Shown here: positions 12,768 to 23,080 of the stretch, piece after piece
How the letters are laid out: each line of letters opens with the position of its first letter
Position numbering within the stretch: position 1 is the stretch's first letter
Assembly (NCBI GenBank): GCA_949128115.1
Contig: OX421965.1
Coordinates: forward strand, 8,525,420-8,589,419
Origin: Anaspis maculata
Taxonomy: Eukaryota; Arthropoda; Insecta; Coleoptera; Scraptiidae
Length of the DNA: 64,000 bases
Reading direction: 5' to 3'
The notes under the pieces: generated by a model
The model's database searches: none
Seen by the model: only the letters and a program-made list of their open reading frames with translations
What the model was told of the DNA's origin: nothing
Program-made: the position numbers and the translations under genes

Positions 12768-12889
12768 CCATCGTAGGCAAAATAAACGAGGACAGTGTTT
12801 CGCGCGGAGTGTATTGATTTGATTAATTTTGGCCTTTAGGCCTATATTCCGCGCGAAACACTGTCTTCATTTATTTTGCGTAAGATGGT
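12768..12889. repeat. Small palindromic MITE (~120 bp)
   Basis: The arms GGACAGTGTTTCGCGCGG and CCGCGCGAAACACTGTC meet around GGCCTTTAGGCC. The outer words ACCATCG and AGATGGT are also inverted. Confidence 0.8.
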
Positions 12890-13714
12890 ATGTACCTACA
12901 TAATATATACAGCTCTGGACTCGGAATGCGATACTTTTGAGACATCCTGTGTAGGTACAGTGTCATATTTTTCAAATATTTTTGTAAATAAAGAAAATAT
13001 GGTCAAACTCTGAGTTTCCGGCTCCCTGATGCCCCCCTACAACGCACTGAAGACTTTATGCTCCATTTTTGGGACACCTCGACACCTCTATTCAATCCAT
13101 CGATCAATTTCAGTCTGTTCCGATCTCCTACATCTTGATCAATTTTATTTTATATTCTCGAACCTCGGAGAGTCTTTTAAATAGCACCCACACCCCTACC
13201 CCTACCACCTATCATGGCATCGAAATTCGTAATTTTGCAATTTTAGCAACTTGAATCAGGGCCAGTCATAGACACAGTAGTCCAGACGTTAAGCTACATG
13301 AATGGGACCCACCTTGCATTTTCGAGACAAGCGACAAAATTTGGCACACTTGTTCACTAGACCCTACTCTTCGACTTGAGAAATGTTGCCACCATCTGCG
13401 GAGATCGTGCAGACACTTAATACAGGGTTCAGTAGAAAAAATTTGTTGAAAAATCGTAAATCGTGAACCATAACCGGTGGACGTATGTAAATCAGGATAT
13501 TGATGATTGATTCCATGCCCATGAAGATGCTGCAAACAGTTTTGAGATATCTTGAGGCGTTTCCGAAATACGTTGGAAGAAGTGAATTACTTCAACTTTT
13601 TTCTTTTTTCAATAAATCAGTTGTTTTTGAAGATATTGAGCTGCAACTTGATATTCCGGCAAACAAATATGTTTCCAATGATACGCAATGTGAAACCATC
13701 GACAAAGCCTGCTA

Positions 13715-15601
13715 GATTCGAAACTAAGATCTTCAACTTTTTTTCCATCGTGAGCGCCATCTTCAAATTGCTCTTCGTGAAATTGTTGAAAAAACAACAG
13801 ATAACGACTTTATTGGACACACGCGTTTATTTTATTATGAAAAACCAGGTCCTGAATTGCAGTAATGACCTCTTCAGCCAAGAAACGTTATCAAGTTAGT
13901 TTTTCTTGATTTCTCTCAACTCAGGTGATAATCATCACCAAATGGAACTTTGGATCGATAAGATGTTGACCACATTATAATCCACATTATTTTGTGCGGC
14001 CAGTCACTGAATTTCATCATCATCAACCAAGTGGTGTTTTTTTGGCAAACAGTTGAACAAAAAGTTTGCTTCGATTTTTGTGAAAAAAGCAAAAACGGCA
14101 GGGTCACGTCGTCCCTTCAAACCCGATTGAAGAAAATTTGTTACCAAAAATGCTACCAATTGATACTGAAAGAGTTCGGAGGAATGTCTGCTGTAGTTTC
14201 AAGTTGAACCAAAATGGATTTTTCCATCCGACTTCTGCAGGAGGGACGTCGAAAGTGTGGCTTCAGCTTAATATTCGAAACTTTTTTTTAATATTGCCAG
14301 AAACGCTTCAAATATAAGCTGGTGCAACGCTTTTCACGTCCCTCTTGCGAACTAAAATGGAACAATCAGTTTGAGCTTGGCTTGCACATTCCTCCGAATC
14401 ATTTCAGTATCAGTTGGTAGCACTTTTGGGTACATATTTTCTTCAATCAGGTTTGAGGGCCCCTGCATTTTTTGCCCTTTTTACAAATATTTAAGTAGAC
14501 TTTTTGTTCAACTATTTGCCAAAAGAACACCACTTGACTGATGATGATGAAATTTGATGACTGACGTCGCAAAACAATGTTGATTGAAATATTGCAAACA
14601 TTCAATTGATCTAAAGTTTCATTTGGTCATGATTGTCACGTAAGTTAAGGAAAAACGGGAAAAACGAACTTGATAACGTTTCTTAGGCGAAGAGGTCATT
14701 GCCACAATGGGGTGTTTTCTCTGCAGTTGTCAAGTTGTCAAGTAGATGGCAGCAGGGGCCAACCCGGGTTATTTTCCCACTACTTTTTGAACGGTTCTCA
14801 CATGGAGGGGGTTTTCCTTTTGACTTTGGTGTCTGCCTGCCGGGTCGGCTGTCATGTCAAGTCAAGTAAGAATGTGTGTCGTCAGAGGTGAGGAAGGAAT
14901 TAGATGGAAAAAATTACGTACACTTGGCTTTCAGAGTAAAGGTCTTTACTATAGATGTTTTTGAAGAAGAGCATGATTGTGTTCTTGAACATGGACAGTG
15001 GGGCACACGGCACGGTGGCAGGTAGGTTGCAATAGGTTTCAAATCGGCCGGCGTGCCCGCGAACTGCTCTTCGAGTGCTGTCTCCCAGACTGTCCCTCTG
15101 GCAAACATTTGCACGGTCATTGGGCCCTTTCAGCCCTCAAAAATCACCAAAACCGACCAGTACAACCCCACGTTCAATATTTTTTTCAGAAAATGTCAGT
15201 CATATGGTCGTTGCTGTCATTTTCATTGTTCGAGTGATCAGTGGCAGGTGGCAAAATGCTGGGTGTAGCGTGATGCTGCTAGGCAATATAGCGTTACGCA
15301 TACACACACAGACACATCCCTGACAGACACACAAACGGGCTGAAGAAATACGAGATACCAACATGGAGCAGGTAGGTTTACCAACCAACAGTAACCTAGT
15401 GATAAACCCGGGTTGGCCCCTGCTGCCATCTATCGTCTTCTTCAGCGGCGAAACACCCCATTCAGTACCTGGTTTTTCATGATAAAACATCGTGTGTGTC
15501 CAATTAAGTCGTTACCTGTTGTTTTTTCAACAATTTCACGAAGGGCAATTTGAAGATGGCGCTCACGATGGAAAAAAAGTTGACGATCTTAGTTTCGAAT
15601 C
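13715..15601. mobile_element. Palindromic element inserted at TA in the left arm of the 4 kb element
   Basis: The ends GATTCGAAACTAAGATC and GATCTTAGTTTCGAATC are perfect complements. Pairing continues for ~140 bp from each end. Flanking TA pairs are at 13713-13714 and 15602-15603. The opposite arm of the host element (around 16826-16831) has the uninterrupted sequence with a single TA, so the insertion and its TA duplication are seen directly. No transposase is encoded, so it would have been moved in trans. Confidence 0.85.
13858..14705. mobile_element. Third-level palindromic element (~850 bp)
   Basis: It lies inside the left arm of the 13715-15601 element. Ends TGCAGTAATGACCTCTTC and GAAGAGGTCATTGCCAC are inverted, and GAAACGTTATCAAG is mirrored further in. 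The other arm of the parent reads continuously across the site, with AAT at the junction, so the duplication is AAT or AT. The axis is near 14280. Confidence 0.75.
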
Positions 15602-15615
15602 TATACCTTTACAAC

Positions 15616-15852
15616 TTCAAATTGAGACGAATCACTTTCAAATTAAGAATAAACACATTCAAATTGGCACCAAAAAATACTACAATGATTAAACACAGTC
15701 CATTTGGGAATAATCAATTTCAAATTGAGAATAATCACTTTCAAATTGGCAATTAACATATTCAAATTGGAACAAAAAAGTTTTGCAGCGCTGAAACGCA
15801 TTCAAATTGGGCATAATCAATTTCAAATTGAGAATCAACAGCTTCAAATTGG
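15616..15852. repeat. Left array of an iterated ~20 bp word (TTCAAATTG core)
   Basis: Nine or ten copies of TTCAAATTG or one-base variants occur at ~20-25 bp intervals, separated by words like AGAATAATCA and GGCATAATCA. The array ends ~110 bp upstream of the transposase ORF. A matching array in reverse orientation lies on the other side. Confidence 0.85.
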
Positions 15853-15958
15853 AAAAATAAGTAGGCATTCTTGTAGAGTAAGCTAACTCCATAATTTTTC
15901 AATATTGTTGTTAGAAAAAGAAACGACAATAAACAACCCCTTGCAATAAACCTGTGCG

Positions 15959-16561
15959 ATGCCTTATATGAAGAAAGCCGAAGCCGACAACATTAGGAAG
16001 CAAATTTGTGTCGTCTTCAACGATAATGGAGATTGGAGGGGACTGGCCAATACACTGGGGGTGACAAACAGTACGGCATACCGATGGGTGAAAACTCAAG
16101 ACGCTATTCAACTGCAACGTGGAGGAAAACGAAGAACAAAGATCGGCGAAGAGCACCACGCTTTGATCATTCGGTATATTGAAGACAATCCGAGACTCAC
16201 CTTGGAAGAATTAAAAAGAAAATTTGAAGAAGACCAGCATTTGGTGGTCTCGACCGAATGTTTGAGAAAACATTCAGATGGCCTCATGTTCACTTTGAAA
16301 GATATTCGACGAGAACCGGAGAGAACTAACAGCGAAGAGAACAAGATAAAAAGACGCGAATATGTTCAGCAGCTTTTGAACTATCAGGGTGATAACATCC
16401 CAATTATATACATGGATGGAACAAACTTCAATTTATTCATATCACGAAGACAAGGGCGTTCTAAAAAGGGTACCAAGAACACAAATGTACCAAGGGGACA
16501 AGGGTACAAAGAACTTTTTGTTGAATTATTGCTTGACCTAATAAACTGGATTTATTTTTAA
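15959..16561 (+). pseudogene. Truncated Tc1/mariner (IS630-like) transposase
   Basis: The frame codes 200 residues starting MPYMKKAEADNIRK. Residues ~25-50 (GDWRGLANTLGVTNSTAYRW) form a helix-turn-helix like the DNA-binding domain of the superfamily. Near residue 150 IIYMDGTNFNLF occupies the position of the first catalytic Asp motif; the family normally has D-E where this has D-G. The frame then reads GRSKKGTK and stops after a non-homologous tail, so the second and third catalytic acids are missing. Functional members are roughly 300-350 residues, so this copy cannot be active. It sits between the two iterated arrays. The exact Tc1/mariner subfamily is not settled. Confidence 0.7.
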
Positions 16562-16818
16562 TTTGGAATTGATTATTCTCATTTTGAAAGTGATTATTCT
16601 CAACCTGATTTTATTTGATCTCAATTGGAATGTGTTTGAATGATTCCACAATATTGATTCCCAATTTGAAATTGATTATTTCTAATTTGAAAGTGACTAA
16701 TCTCAATTTGAAATTGATTATTTCCAATTTGAATGTGTTTAATCGTTGCAAAACTTTCTAGTGCCAATTTGAACGTGTTTATTCCCAATTTGAATGTGTT
16801 TCGTCTCAATTTGAAGTT
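16561..16818. repeat. Right array of the iterated word, inverted (CAATTTGAA core)
   Basis: About ten copies of CAATTTGAA or close variants repeat every ~20 bp, as the reverse complement of the array at 15616-15852. Together the arrays look like sub-terminal transposase-binding repeats expanded well beyond the one or two copies usual in Tc1-like elements. Confidence 0.85.
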
Positions 16819-17330
16819 GTAAAGGTATAGCAGGCTTTGTCGATGACTCCACATCGCGTTTCATTAAAAACATATTTGTTTGCCGGAATATCAAGTTGCA
16901 GCTCAATATCTCTGAAACCAACTGATTTATTGAAAAAAGAAAAAGTTGAAGAAATTTCACTTCTTCCAACGTATTTCGGAAACGCCTCAAGATATTTCAA
17001 AACTGTTTGCAGCATCTTCATGGGCATGGAATCAGTCATCAATATCCTGATTTACATACGTCCGCCGGTTATGGTTCACGATTAACGATTTTTTAACAAT
17101 TTTTTTCTACTGAACCCTGTAAAGTGTCTTCACGATTTCTGCAGGTGGTGGCAACATCTCTTAAATCGAAGAGTAGGGTCTAGTGAACAAGTGTGCCAAA
17201 TTTCATCGCTTGTCTCTAAAATGCAAGGTGGTTCCTCTTACCAGCCGGACTACAGGGCCAGTACGGTCCTGTGCTCCACGCCGAACATGCGCCGAACAGC
17301 CAAACTAGGGTTTTTCACGTTTTGGCAGCG

Positions 17331-17416
17331 CTTTTTGACTTCTTGTGTGTGGCGCCATCTCACGTCAACCCTCTTAGTTCGTGACGTTGAGTGGATATCA
17401 TTCGACAACTGGCAAG
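17331..17416 (+). promoter_or_regulatory. Probable 5' end of RpL36A with a pyrimidine tract
   Basis: CTTTTTG at 17331 resembles the pyrimidine-rich transcription start (TOP-like) of animal ribosomal protein genes and lies 86 bp before the ATG. No TATA box is obvious. The start is inferred, not shown. Confidence 0.35.
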
Positions 17417-17973
17417 ATGGTAAGAATATCACTATTATTGTTAAAAATCTTGACCATCTATCTTCCAAAATCATTAAAAAACGTTTCCTAATGCAAATGC
17501 ACGCGTCCTTTATAGGATGGCCCACTAATTTTCACTGATTTCCGCATTTTTTTTTGAAAGCTAAAACAAAGTTAGGTTATAACCGTCATTTTGTTTTTCA
17601 GGTGAACGTGCCGAAGCAAAGACGCACTTTCTGCAAGAAGTGCAAAGTGCACAAGCCCCACAAAGTGACCCAGTACAAAAAATCCAAGGAACGTCATGCT
17701 TCCCAGGGTAGGAGACGTTACGACCGAAAACAACAAGGTTTTGGCGGTCAGACAAAGCCCATCTTCAGGAAGAAGGTACGGTTTTTCTTATTGTACTCAC
17801 CTAGACACGACTGATGGCACATTTTTGCTCTACAGGCTAAGACTACCAAAAAGATCGTGTTGCGTATGGAATGTACTGAATGCAAGTTCCGCAAGCAGAT
17901 CCCTCTGAAGAGGTGCAAGCATTTCGAGCTTGGAGGTGACAAGAAGAGGAAGGGCCAGATGATCCAGTTCTAG
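17417..17973 (+). CDS. RpL36A: 60S ribosomal protein L36A (eL42), 3 exons
   Basis: The exons are 17417-17419 (only the ATG), 17602-17775 and 17836-17973. The introns are GTAAGA...TTTCAG and GTACGG...TACAG. The joined protein has 104 residues, the usual insect length. It begins [20 protein letters not shown] and ends KRKGQMIQF, both hallmarks of the eL42/L44e family. C12/C15 and the C72/C75/C86 group are candidate zinc ligands. The protein is a basic component of the large ribosomal subunit near the E site. Placing the start codon alone in exon 1 is common in ribosomal protein genes. The gene is intact. It has a TA-flanked transposon end just upstream and converges on WASHC3 downstream. Confidence 0.97.
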
Positions 17974-17993
17974 TTTGGATATTAGAGATTGAT

Positions 17994-17999
17994 AATAAA
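17994..17999 (+). terminator. Poly(A) signal of RpL36A
   Basis: AATAAA lies 21 bases after the TAG stop. It points at the oppositely oriented signal at 18024-18029. Confidence 0.8.
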
Positions 18000-18023
18000 A
18001 GGTCTTTGTAACATAATTCAGCT

Positions 18024-18029
18024 TTTATT
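18024..18029 (-). terminator. Probable poly(A) signal of WASHC3
   Basis: Minus-strand AATAAA (plus TTTATT). It is downstream of the WASHC3 coding exons and only 24 bases from the RpL36A signal, so the two transcripts should end in, or overlap across, the same few tens of bases. Confidence 0.65.
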
Positions 18030-18159
18030 TATGAAACACTGTCATGAAGAATCGGAAGAATCACTGTGAGGTGCGATTTCTGAAGAACCTGGTATCACAG
18101 CTGAAGGCGTGCTGAAACGGTCAACTATAGAATTCAGCGATTTGATCAAAGCATGTAAC

Positions 18160-18788
18160 TTACTCGAGTATGTTTGGATCGACGCCTTCGGTTTGCATTT
18201 TCAATTTTACTGCTTGCGGTGGCACCCCGAATTGTACCATTTTGAAAAACCTTTGGAATCGAGGATCGCTTGAAGCTACAGGTCCTTGAGAGACTAATGC
18301 TTCGGCAACAACTTCAGCTTGAGGTTCATCTTGCGCTGGCAAGTCCTCGTTGACCGGTGGCAACTCCACCGGAATGATGGGTTTCTCTTCGACTTGGACT
18401 GGTTCGTCTTCTAAACCTGATATCGAAGACAACTACAACGCCACGGTCGTCGTGTAAGATCCGCAGTAACAACAAAAAGTTGAATGCTCATCGTACTTAC
18501 TTGAGCTTCGAGTATCAGCAGCGACGCCTCGACTTTCTGCAGTTTGTATTCGAATTCCATCAAACGTGATTCACAAGACTGAGCGAAAGTGTTTAACAGT
18601 GACACGGTGTTCATAACAAAGTTGTTAATGAACGCAATCGTGCGTTTTTGTTGGATGGGTAGGATCTGATTGGAAAGTTACAGAGCCTTTATTTCTCAAA
18701 GCTGGTCACATTGCGGACGTTTGCGACATTGACTTACCTGAGTGTAGTCCACATTGGGGTCTATCGACGATAAGTCGTCCACCTGCAT
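18160..18788 (-). CDS. WASHC3: WASH complex subunit 3 (CCDC53)
   Basis: The minus-strand exons are 18738-18788 (MQVDDLSSIDPNVDYTQ), 18501-18665 and 18160-18432, joined at GTAAGT donors and CAG/TAG acceptors. They give about 162 residues. Exon 2 holds IQQKRTIAFINNF and a following coiled coil, the conserved N-terminal core of CCDC53. Exon 3 holds a Pro/Glu-rich linker and then DPRFQRFFKMVQFGVP and TEGVDPNILE, the conserved C-terminal motif. The protein is a small subunit of the WASH regulatory complex, which promotes Arp2/3 actin nucleation on endosomes. The 3' end is ambiguous: the frame meets TAA at 18160-18162, but the same bases form a GTAAGT donor, and a further short exon may lie at ~18040-18110. 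The gene converges on RpL36A. Confidence 0.9.
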
Positions 18789-20297
18789 GGTTTCTGGGTG
18801 CTACCATTGCTCGTTCGAAAAACTCTGGGCGATTTCCAAGGGGGCCCTCTTTGACACCCAGTTGACACCTGTCAAAACATTTTGCGTTGCGGGCGGTATG
18901 TGTACGGGCGTGACATTCGTCTCTCTAGACATTCGAAATGTGAGTAGCCACCTGGCAGTGTCATTGAGAAACATAGTTTAGCGGGAAAGCTTTGAAAAGT
19001 AGTTTGCATTTTTTTTATTCGTTTATTTAACGTTGGTCTATTTCCGTAACTAGGCCTAACACCGACGCCGGTGAATGCTCTCCTCCACTATACCGGAAAT
19101 TTTGCCGAACCCCCGTGTGTTCCAACACAAGGTAGGGATTTTTAACGACCACCAACATCGCATGGGGTCGGCACCATCGTTCGTATTTTACGTGCTATGC
19201 GACACACGGCGCATCCAACTAAATCAAAGAGCTTGTTTTGAGACGAAAATCCGAGCGTCCACAGTCGAACACGCTGGCTTTTTCCCGTCTAGGGCTCACA
19301 TGTGCCCACAAGATTTGGTCGCAATCGGTTGCGGGTTTCAAAAGAAAAAGAAAAAAAAAAGGGGGGACAAATGGAATAATGGAAACACCCACATAAATGC
19401 TTATTAGGCTCGCATCACGCCGGCGTACCTACTTTGTTCATCTAGGCAATTGGCGAGTAACATTACCGATGGTGGCGCTGCTGATGCGCTTCGCATGTAA
19501 ACAAACATGTCGGATAGGGCACGGATTGTTGCCCGCGCGTTCAAAAATCTTATCAGTAGTAAGCGGTTTTTAATGTCCTCCAGATGTGAAACGTGGTTAA
19601 TTAGTATTGCGGTGGAACTCCAAAATGGCAGAAGCGAATTGAGTGTTATGAAGGTTTTCAATCACTGGATGGCCTCAAGCCTCAACGGATTCTCGATCTA
19701 TCGTGATGGGATAGTGATGGGAGAGGAAATTCTGAAGTCACAATTTCTTGTGTTGTATGGTCGAAACCGAACCGAATCAAGCTTCAGTTCAAACATAGAC
19801 ATATTTGGATTGTGTTTACAAACAAGCGCATTGTATGAATCTCCTCACGAGGCAACTGAGATTGTAATTAAAAGAAATAGTAGTAGCAGTTCCTGCGAGA
19901 GTTCCTGTGAAATTGGAACGTTTAAATGCACTTGCAAAGCAGGCCAGTCCGCCAGTCCGGGACATGCAAACATATCGCAGCTGTGCTTCTTCGATGCAGC
20001 CATTTAAAGCTCCCATTTTCAGCGACACTTCCCAGGCTTTTCTCGTAGTCATATTTTTCACAGTGCCAAGTTTGTTTGTCATCTTGACTACCCAACTTGC
20101 GTCTTTCGCTTTCGACGGGAAACGGTGAAAATGTAACTCTTCCTTTTTCCGGTTTCCACAGCGCGACTCGCACTCGGAAACGCAACAAATTCTCCGCCAC
20201 TTTTTATCACTATGACAAAATCACAAATCTTACCACCTCCCATTCTGATGCCACTTTTGCTTGCCAGTCGTCGTACACGTGCCACTCTTATTTATGA
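18789..20297. other. Upstream of WASHC3; no gene recognised
   Basis: The GC-moderate DNA just above 18790 probably contains the WASHC3 promoter. Farther on, an open plus-strand frame of 166 codons (19507-20007, starting MSDRARIVARAFKN) and several minus-strand frames (19816-20285) overlap each other. None shows a family motif or clear splice structure, so I leave them uncalled. Confidence 0.35.
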
Positions 20298-20429
20298 CGT
20301 TTTCCACTGGGAAAAAAAGTGCGCACTAACTGCCCTGACCTTGCGCATGGACCAATAGCAGGGCTTCCTGGTGAGTTTCTATGACAACGAGAGCAAAAAG
20401 TGCGCACTTTTTTTAACCAGTGGAAAACG
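20298..20429. mobile_element. MITE (132 bp)
   Basis: Ends CGTTTTCCACTGG and CCAGTGGAAAACG are exact complements, followed inward by AAAAAAAGTGCGCACT and its mirror. The core contains ACCAATAG. Confidence 0.8.
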
Positions 20430-20843
20430 CTATTAAAAATGCAATGCTTTTGCAACCGACGACACCTAGTATATTCAAGATAATGAAACGTGCGTGGCTC
20501 ACGTACTTTGTTGGAAAAAATCAACGCCGCGTTAAGTCAGATGGAATCAATTAAAGTCACCAAACACCGCAACGCTCATAAGAGCCCACACAAATCTGCG
20601 GTTGATCCGTGCACAAACGTCATTTACACGTTGGCCGTCAGATGGCGTATTCGATCTTGAAACTCGCCAATACGCGGCGCCAACTTGTCTCGCACATAGC
20701 CCATAACCTGTAGCCCCATAACAAAAACAGAGATTTTCCAAATGAAATATTTTATATTAGGTACTTTCGATTAAGTTTTCTTGTTCACCTTTCCAAGCTC
20801 TATTTCAAGTGTGTTTTTGTTTCCTCAGTTTGTGGTACCTATA

Positions 20844-21650
20844 GTAGGTTCACTTGTACCGTGATTCTAGTTGGCTGTGAGATTTTGTTTCTAAGTTTTC
20901 AAATCTGATATTTGAAAACTCCCTAGAACTTGGCAGTTGGTTGCATCGACGTTTGAAAGTTTAAGCTTGACGACAAGATCAACAACTTTACCGTTTGTCA
21001 AATCGAGTGTCAAATAGACCGAAAATCACGAGTTTCACGAAAATGGTGGTGAAATTATGCCCATTACTGTGAAAACTGTGTTTGCGCCTCAGCTTGTGTC
21101 TTGAACAATAACGTCCAGTGCCCATTTTAAAGTCCTCGAGAGTGCCATCAAGAACTCGCTTCTGGGAGAAAAATGGGCGGAATAGGTGCTGGGCATGTAC
21201 CCCATAACGTTCAGCTTTGCGGAGAAGACGTGAATCTATTTCCAAAAACCACATAATATGGAAGCATTGTGAACTATTCCTGATTTTTAAAAGATGTACC
21301 CACACTCTGGAAGGCTGGAAACGATGAAAAACTGAGCCCTCCTAATTTTTGTGGGGATGGGATTCATCGGCGTTAATACTTGATTTCACTGCTCAGGACA
21401 TCGTACTGGAACAAGAAATTTGCGGAACTTGTGAAAGGTGAACTACATCCACTCCATATTTGCAATTTGCAAAGTTGATTTCGGTAATTTTTCATTTTTG
21501 ACAGCAACAGTCAACACACCATCACACCAACATAACCTATCTTTCGAAGCCAGACGCTCAGGCGCACACTGGGCAGTTGGACGTGAAGTCTACAATGCCA
21601 AACTGTGAAATTTGCCCAGCCTACTAGAATCACGGTACAAGTGAACCTAC
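20844..21650. mobile_element. Non-autonomous TA-flanked element, copy 1 (inverted)
   Basis: TIRs of about 33 bp start GTAGGTTCACTTGTACCGTG and are bordered by TA on both sides. It is one of three copies in the window (others at 41484 and 47124) and is in the opposite orientation to them. Short open frames inside are shared by the copies but resemble no transposase. Length, TIR and TA targets suggest a Tc1/mariner-mobilised element. Confidence 0.85.
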
Positions 21651-22289
21651 TATAGTGCTATCTATCAACTAAAAATTGAAAATTGAAAATTTTAGTAGTC
21701 GCATTATTATTGTGAGATTCATTTTGAAAAATCGGAGGGACCTCGTTTTTTTTTCATTTGAGGATTAAAATCTGGCATAATAATAGTCGAATATAGTATA
21801 GGTAGATCAATACCCAGAAGATAGCAACCATCCTTCTAGGTATATTCTATGAATATTCTGACATGCTGTGGATATCCAGAACATTCTTGGAATATCATAT
21901 ATACAGGGTGATTCATGAGTGACCTTACATAGACTAATGTGAAATAAAGGACTTCGAGGCGAGTCAGGATCCACAGAAGAAATTTTGTTTTCTACATTGG
22001 TTACGAAGATACAGGGTGTTTTGTGTGTTTGGTTTAAAACTTTGATAAGCGATATTTCTGAACCGGCTGGATATATTTAGTTGAAATTTACCACTAATAT
22101 TTCTCTGTTGGAACTTATCCAGAAGCCATACCAAGTAAGTCAAAATCCAGGACCGGGTTAGAAAAAAATGTGCTCCTTTGTTATTTGATTGAAAAATACA
22201 TTTTCTGACCGCTTTTCTGAAAAACTTTCAACGGATTCGAAAAGCTAAGGAAAAATGCTCCAAGAATTATTCTTCAATTTAGATGGCAT
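21651..22289. other. No gene recognised
   Basis: AT-rich DNA. ATACAGGGTGATTCATGAG at ~21901 looks like the end of a TACAGGGTG-type foldback element, but its partner end was not found. Confidence 0.35.
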
Positions 22290-22333
22290 GTCCGGATGTT
22301 AAGGTATAATACCCTTCATTTTTATAACAAGTA

Positions 22334-22462
22334 ATTTTAGTCGCAAGCGCAGCGACGCCCATTGGCTCTTATGAACCAGCCTCTTCAAAACAGCCAATAA
22401 ACGATGCAGCGCTTACGGCTAAAATTAAAACTTGCGGCTAAATAAGCTGACTGAACGCACCT
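22334..22462. mobile_element. Truncated copy of the 49793 MITE
   Basis: The right end TAAATAAGCTGACTGAACGC and the core TTTTAGTCGCAAGCGC match the complete copy at 49793-49963. The left TIR is missing. It lies in the left arm of the giant foldback, replacing sequence still present in the right arm. Confidence 0.75.
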
Positions 22463-23080
22463 TAAGATCCCCCAGGAGCCAAAGTCGCAAGCAATGCAGG
22501 CATCGTATACAGGGTGTCGTATAGAAAAAAAGTAAAAAAATCGTATATCATTAACCAAACCAAATGGATTCACGCGAACAGGCATATATATTCACAATAT
22601 ATTACCCATCAAGGAAAAGTTGACGGTTTTGAAAAAGCTTGAGCGGTTCCTGAAATATTCATGAAAAACTGAATTTTTTCTGAATATTCTATTTCTCGGT
22701 GAATCAGTGAATTTTCAAGATATCGAAGTGCAACTTGGTAGTTCTATGGCCAGTATGGTCATGAATCGAAAACGGTCAGGAGCCAAATGCAAGGCCTGCC
22801 ATTTCCAGAAATAAGACAGTGAACTTTTTTTTCTTCACGACCGCCATCTTGAATCTCCGTTTTACTCAAAAGTTGAAAAAGTGACAACCGAATGTGAGAT
22901 AGTTGACATCCAGTCACCCTATCATGAAAAAGATAGCCTTGAAGCAAAATAAGGGTCTCTTTATCGAGAAAACAGTGTTACCCAAGATTTTCATGGTAAT
23001 ACGCATTTGCAGCGCCTGTGATGGCTAATCAGAGATTTGAAAGAGCAGAGTGAGCTTTTTGTCACAATCCTACATTCATT

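Larger units (their letters stand above)
13280..17250. mobile_element. Large Tc1/mariner-type foldback element (~4 kb) with nested insertions
   Basis: Inverted arms of about 440 bp occupy 13280-13714 and 16830-17250. They share TGCAAGGTGG, GAAGAGTAGGGTCTAG and TTTCCGAAATACGTTGGAAG in opposite orientation. Inside the arms come two mirrored arrays of a ~20 bp word and a truncated transposase ORF. Both ends are bordered by TA (13278-13279 and 17251-17252), as expected of Tc1/mariner transposons. The left arm is split by a second palindromic element (13715-15601). The right end lies only ~165 bp upstream of the RpL36A start codon, so it is close to that gene's promoter. Confidence 0.75.

Noticed and set aside
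17256..17274. CCAGTACGGTCCTGT shared by 10250 and 17258
   Set aside because: Only ~15 bp match and no mirrored partner defines an element; likely chance or a tiny repeat fragment.
19507..20007. 166-codon ORF starting MSDRARIVARAFKN
   Set aside because: No recognised motif, overlapping open frames on the other strand and no splice or poly(A) context.
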